From Spirochaetia bacterium (GTDB lineage: Bacteria > Spirochaetota > Spirochaetia > Treponematales > Breznakiellaceae), in assembly GCA_025997655.1 (NCBI GenBank), contig BNUW01000043.1, positions 1 through 16,877 of the forward strand: a stretch of 16,877 bases of DNA, in the 5' to 3' direction. Shown here one piece after another: positions 14,330-16,877 of the stretch (position 1 is its first letter; every line of letters begins with the position of its first letter). A program made the position numbers and the translations under genes. A model generated the notes under the pieces. The model was given only the letters and a program-made list of their open reading frames with translations, was not told the origin of the DNA and ran no database searches.

Positions 14330-15227
14330 GGGGTCCCCCGCCAAGGGTCGATTGACCAAGGGTCAACTTGCCCCCGGACCAGTTGAGCTTGGTGCGCAGG
14401 GCATTGTAAAACCCCTCCCGGTCCGAGGCGATGAGCAGGGCGTCCCGTGGGGACCGGCGTATGTAAATCCGGTCACGGGGTTCCAGGGCCTCCTCTACCT
14501 GACCATCTATGGTAAGGATGATGCCGCTCCGCTGTTCGCTTTCCAGTTCCACGATCACCGTTTCGTGGGCGGGGACCACCATGGGGCGGTTGGACAGGGT
14601 AAAGGGGCAGACCGGGTTGATAATCACCGCCGCCAGTTCCGGGTCCAGGATGGGGCCCCCGGCGGCTACCGAGTAGGCGGTGGAACCCGTGGGGGTGGCC
14701 ACGATAAGCCCGTCGGAACGGTAATGCCCCAAGCGGATGGGGCTGCTCCCCGGCTCCCCAAGGGACTCAACCCCCAGGCCGATAAGCCGGGCGATTCCCA
14801 GGGCGGAGATAACCGCGTCGTTCAGGCAGGTCTCCCGCTTTATGGTTTTGCCCTGCCGCTCCACCCGGACATCCAGCATGAGCCGCCGGGAAAGAACCGC
14901 CTCCCCCCGGAGCCAGGAGTCAAAGACCTGCGCCCATTCATCGGGGTGGACCGCCGCGATAAAGCCCAGGGAACCAAGGTTTACCGGGAAAATGGGCACC
15001 CCCAGGGGAGCCAGGGTCCGGGCCGCGTAGAGCACCGTGCCGTCCCCGCCCAGGCTGAAACAACAATCGTATTCGCCATCCGCCTTAAAATCGCCCTGGC
15101 CGTCAAAGAAGAAGGAATGGGCTTGTATATCCCGGCTGCGCAGTTCCGTCTCAATTTTTTTGCCCCAATCCCGGGAGTGTTCCTTGAGTAGGTTAATAAT
15201 CAACAAAACCCGTTTGATTTCCCCCAT
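14322..15227 (-). CDS. nadK: NAD kinase
   Basis: Phosphorylates NAD to NADP using ATP or polyphosphate, in the cytosol. The 301-residue protein has all family marks: GGDGT (60-64), the NLGSLGF strand, ND at 136-137 in CLNDAVI, and the DGLIVATPTGSTAYS block (172-186) followed by AAGGP. It begins at ATG 15227, 19 bases after the aminotransferase-like gene, and its end overlaps recN by 8 bases. A nadK-recN pair in this order is common in several bacterial phyla, so the neighbour is ordinary. Slightly long at the C-terminus, with a Gly-rich tail (LNWSGGKLTLGQSTLGGGP). Confidence 0.96.
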   Translation of the reverse strand: MGEIKRVLLIINLLKEHSRDWGKKIETELRSRDIQAHSFFFDGQGDFKADGEYDCCFSLGGDGTVLYAARTLAPLGVPIFPVNLGSLGFIAAVHPDEWAQVFDSWLRGEAVLSRRLMLDVRVERQGKTIKRETCLNDAVISALGIARLIGLGVESLGEPGSSPIRLGHYRSDGLIVATPTGSTAYSVAAGGPILDPELAAVIINPVCPFTLSNRPMVVPAHETVIVELESEQRSGIILTIDGQVEEALEPRDRIYIRRSPRDALLIASDREGFYNALRTKLNWSGGKLTLGQSTLGGGPHA

Positions 15228-15246
15228 CCCACCGTCCTCGGTACCG

Positions 15247-16365
15247 TTACGGGAGGGTCAGGATGAGCTTCCCCACCTTCTCTATCTCCGGCCCGCTGAG
15301 CCGTGGGTAGAGGGGAAAGAGGGCGGTCCTGAGAGAAAGGGAATAGGCTTCCGGACACAATTCTACCGGAACCAGGCCGGCCCCGACGAGGGTATCCTCC
15401 AGGGCGCTAAGAACGGCGATGTCCTTTTTTTTGGCATATGCCACCACATCCTTCATGCCCGTTTCCAGGACCAGGGAGAAGGCGTAGTTATTGTATTCAA
15501 AGGTATCATTCTGAACAAAGCGTTTATGCCGGGTCCTTAGACTTGACTGGGCATAAACCTTGGCGATTTCCTTCCGTTTTTCCAGGTTCCGCGCCGCCTC
15601 ACGGAACTGGACCACCGCCATGGCGGCGTTCATATCCGGCAGGCCGTATTCCGGGGGCAAAGTCGCATAGTTCCGCAGCACTGCGGCATCCCGGCGGTTC
15701 ATGGCGTAGAGCAGGGCGCCTCCCCCGGCGGTAAGCAGATCCTTTTCTTCCAGGCCCAGGATGCTCAGCACCCCTGCCGGATACGGGGCTTCCGGCGCAG
15801 GCTTTACATCGGCGCCAGCTACGGCTGCAGCTTCAGCGGCGGCGGCCTCAGCAGCGGCGGCGGGACCCAGGGGCCGTTCGGCGGCCAGCGTCCCGTAACT
15901 CCGGGACCGGTCCTCGATAACCGGCAGCCCTACATTAAGGATGGCGGCCATATCCGGCATATAGCCCAGGGTGTGATCCAGGACGATACAGCGGGCGGTT
16001 GGCATATCCGGTAAAGACCGGAGGGCTTCAATGGTTTCCGGGCCGATGGAGGCCTGAGAGGGCAGTACATCCGCATAGAGGGGAACCAGGCCGAGATCCT
16101 CAATCACCTGTTTGTAGTACCGTGGGGAAAGGGCGGAGATAATCACCCCCTGACCGGTTTCCAGGTTCAGGGTTCGCAGAGCGATGGAAAGGGCGATGGC
16201 GGGGCTCCGGAGTGCCAAGGCATAATCAAAGTGAAGCCGGTCTTTTGCTATCTGGATAAGGTTCTGCGCGTGTTCCCCGGGGCCAATCTTGTCCTCCACC
16301 AGGGCGGTAAGAACCGCGTCCATCTCTTTGCGCCTGATGGTCGGTGAGTAGACCTCAATTTTCAT
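15247..16365 (-). CDS. DegT/DnrJ/EryC1/StrS (SpsC-like) PLP-dependent aminotransferase homologue, divergent
   Basis: A 372-residue member of the sugar aminotransferase family, fold type I. Family marks are present but eroded: an early KIGPG (usually G.hv..fE), the EDRSRSYGT block that matches ED.aqa.Ga (D152 would bind the PLP ring nitrogen), and EEKDLLTAGGGAL, aligning with the SF...K..ttGeGG motif so that K208 takes the place of the PLP lysine, with two extra residues before it. Between these lies an Ala/Glu-rich insertion (168-194). The usual sugar-binding and dimer-exchange C-terminal motifs are weak. It begins 3 bases after cheW and precedes nadK by 19 bases. It may be an active aminotransferase with an unusual substrate, or a protein that has lost catalysis. 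From memory, T. pallidum keeps an spsC-annotated gene here. Confidence 0.8.
   Translation of the reverse strand: MKIEVYSPTIRRKEMDAVLTALVEDKIGPGEHAQNLIQIAKDRLHFDYALALRSPAIALSIALRTLNLETGQGVIISALSPRYYKQVIEDLGLVPLYADVLPSQASIGPETIEALRSLPDMPTARCIVLDHTLGYMPDMAAILNVGLPVIEDRSRSYGTLAAERPLGPAAAAEAAAAEAAAVAGADVKPAPEAPYPAGVLSILGLEEKDLLTAGGGALLYAMNRRDAAVLRNYATLPPEYGLPDMNAAMAVVQFREAARNLEKRKEIAKVYAQSSLRTRHKRFVQNDTFEYNNYAFSLVLETGMKDVVAYAKKKDIAVLSALEDTLVGAGLVPVELCPEAYSLSLRTALFPLYPRLSGPEIEKVGKLILTLP
15834..15863. repeat. Short GCN-rich direct repeat within the aminotransferase-like gene
   Basis: The 12-base CAGCGGCGGCGG occurs at 15834-15845 and again at 15852-15863, an 18-base (six-codon) period, inside a run of Ala and Glu codons. 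The in-frame period points to expansion of coding repeats, adding or removing residues without a frameshift. Confidence 0.7.
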
Positions 16366-16368
16366 GTA

Positions 16369-16842
16369 TTACCTTTTATTAAGCTCCGCAATTTTCTGGA
16401 GTTCCTTGGCATTGAAAAGGTCCCGGATATTCAGGATGATAAGGTACCCGTGCTCCTGGCGGACGACCCCGGTTATATACTCCGCCCCGATACCGGTAAG
16501 CATCTGGGGCGGGGGCTGAATCTGCTCCCGTTCAATGGTTACCACCCGGGAAACCTTGTCGATGATAACCCCCAGCTTCAACCCGTCGATGTCCAGGATG
16601 ATAAAGCCGGACAGCAGTTCATCTTCCCCGGAGGTCAGGGTCCGTTTCAGGTGGAACCGTTTATGGAGGTTGACAATCGGGATAATCTCGCTGCGGAGGT
16701 TGAAGATACCCTCCACATAGCCGGGTGCGTTAGGAATCGCCCGTACCTCCTGGACCCGGACTATTTCCTTAACATCCATGATATTGATCCCGTACAACTC
16801 TTCACCAAGTTGAAAGGTAACTAGTTGATTCTGGTCAGCCAT
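16369..16842 (-). CDS. cheW: Chemotaxis coupling protein CheW
   Basis: A 157-residue single-domain scaffold that links chemoreceptors to the kinase CheA at the inner membrane. Family features: LVTFQLGEELYGINIMDVKEI at the N-terminus, AIPNAPGYVEGIFNLRSEII and PIVNLHKRF in the first subdomain, then LKLGVIIDKVSRVVTI and the ITGVVRQEHGYLIILNIRDLF end. There is no attached kinase or receiver domain. The ATG at 16842 has AAGGCGG about 6 bases upstream; only 35 bases lie before the edge, so its promoter is not visible. Its stop lies 3 bases from the next gene, and it is the first gene of the operon seen here, an uncommon partner for nadK and recN. Confidence 0.96.
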   Translation of the reverse strand: MADQNQLVTFQLGEELYGINIMDVKEIVRVQEVRAIPNAPGYVEGIFNLRSEIIPIVNLHKRFHLKRTLTSGEDELLSGFIILDIDGLKLGVIIDKVSRVVTIEREQIQPPPQMLTGIGAEYITGVVRQEHGYLIILNIRDLFNAKELQKIAELNKR

Positions 16843-16877
16843 CGCAATCCGCCTTACCCTTCATTGTACTATTGAAA

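Noticed and set aside
14313..15191. Plus-strand open frame of 292 codons opposite nadK
   Set aside because: Antisense shadow of a complete NAD kinase; low-complexity Gly/Pro-rich product, no ribosome site.
16843..16877. Short minus-strand ORF (ATG AAG GGT ...) before cheW
   Set aside because: Nine codons only, overlapping the cheW ribosome site and start, with no distinguishing feature.

Overview
The window looks like part of a spirochaete chromosome, most likely Treponema or a close relative. That reading rests on gene content and on the order cheW, DegT-type aminotransferase, nadK, recN, hypothetical, which I remember as a Treponema order. It also rests on a V-type (not F-type) ATPase subunit. 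No rRNA or other taxonomic marker is present, so the assignment is inference.

Region A (1-3804, minus strand) is a type I restriction-modification locus: hsdM, then a two-gene PIN toxin-antitoxin module, then hsdS, which runs off the left edge. The part from about 1 to 1260 is clearly richer in A+T than the rest (bases 121-180 have 16 G/C of 60; bases 13021-13080 inside recN have 37 of 60). hsdR is not seen and could lie beyond the left edge. The module sits between the methylase and specificity genes with tight or overlapping junctions, so all four genes look like one transcript.

Region B (3821-7099, minus strand) is a compact operon. It appears to start at a promoter near 7071-7099 and runs through an 18-codon leader ORF, a 31-residue single-pass membrane protein, V-ATPase subunit D, a universal-stress-like protein, a small flavodoxin-like protein, a J-domain co-chaperone with a helical repeat tail, and methionine aminopeptidase. 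Most junctions overlap or are under 25 bases.

Region C (7137-7921, plus strand) is the only plus-strand unit: a second PIN toxin with a different antitoxin. The two PIN toxins are both 139 residues and align without gaps (46 identities by hand count), but their antitoxins do not resemble each other.

Region D (7927-16842, minus strand) is a seven-gene operon: cheW, DegT/SpsC-like PLP protein, nadK, recN, an uncharacterised helical protein, and the two halves of an ABC exporter. The exporter halves carry complementary defects in one composite ATP site, the hallmark of asymmetric heterodimeric exporters. One half also has a domain of about 125 residues inserted between its first two membrane helices.

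No tRNA, rRNA, CRISPR array or insertion sequence was seen. The longest stretch without a conventional gene is 6887-7184, which holds two very small ORFs and a pair of divergent candidate promoters.
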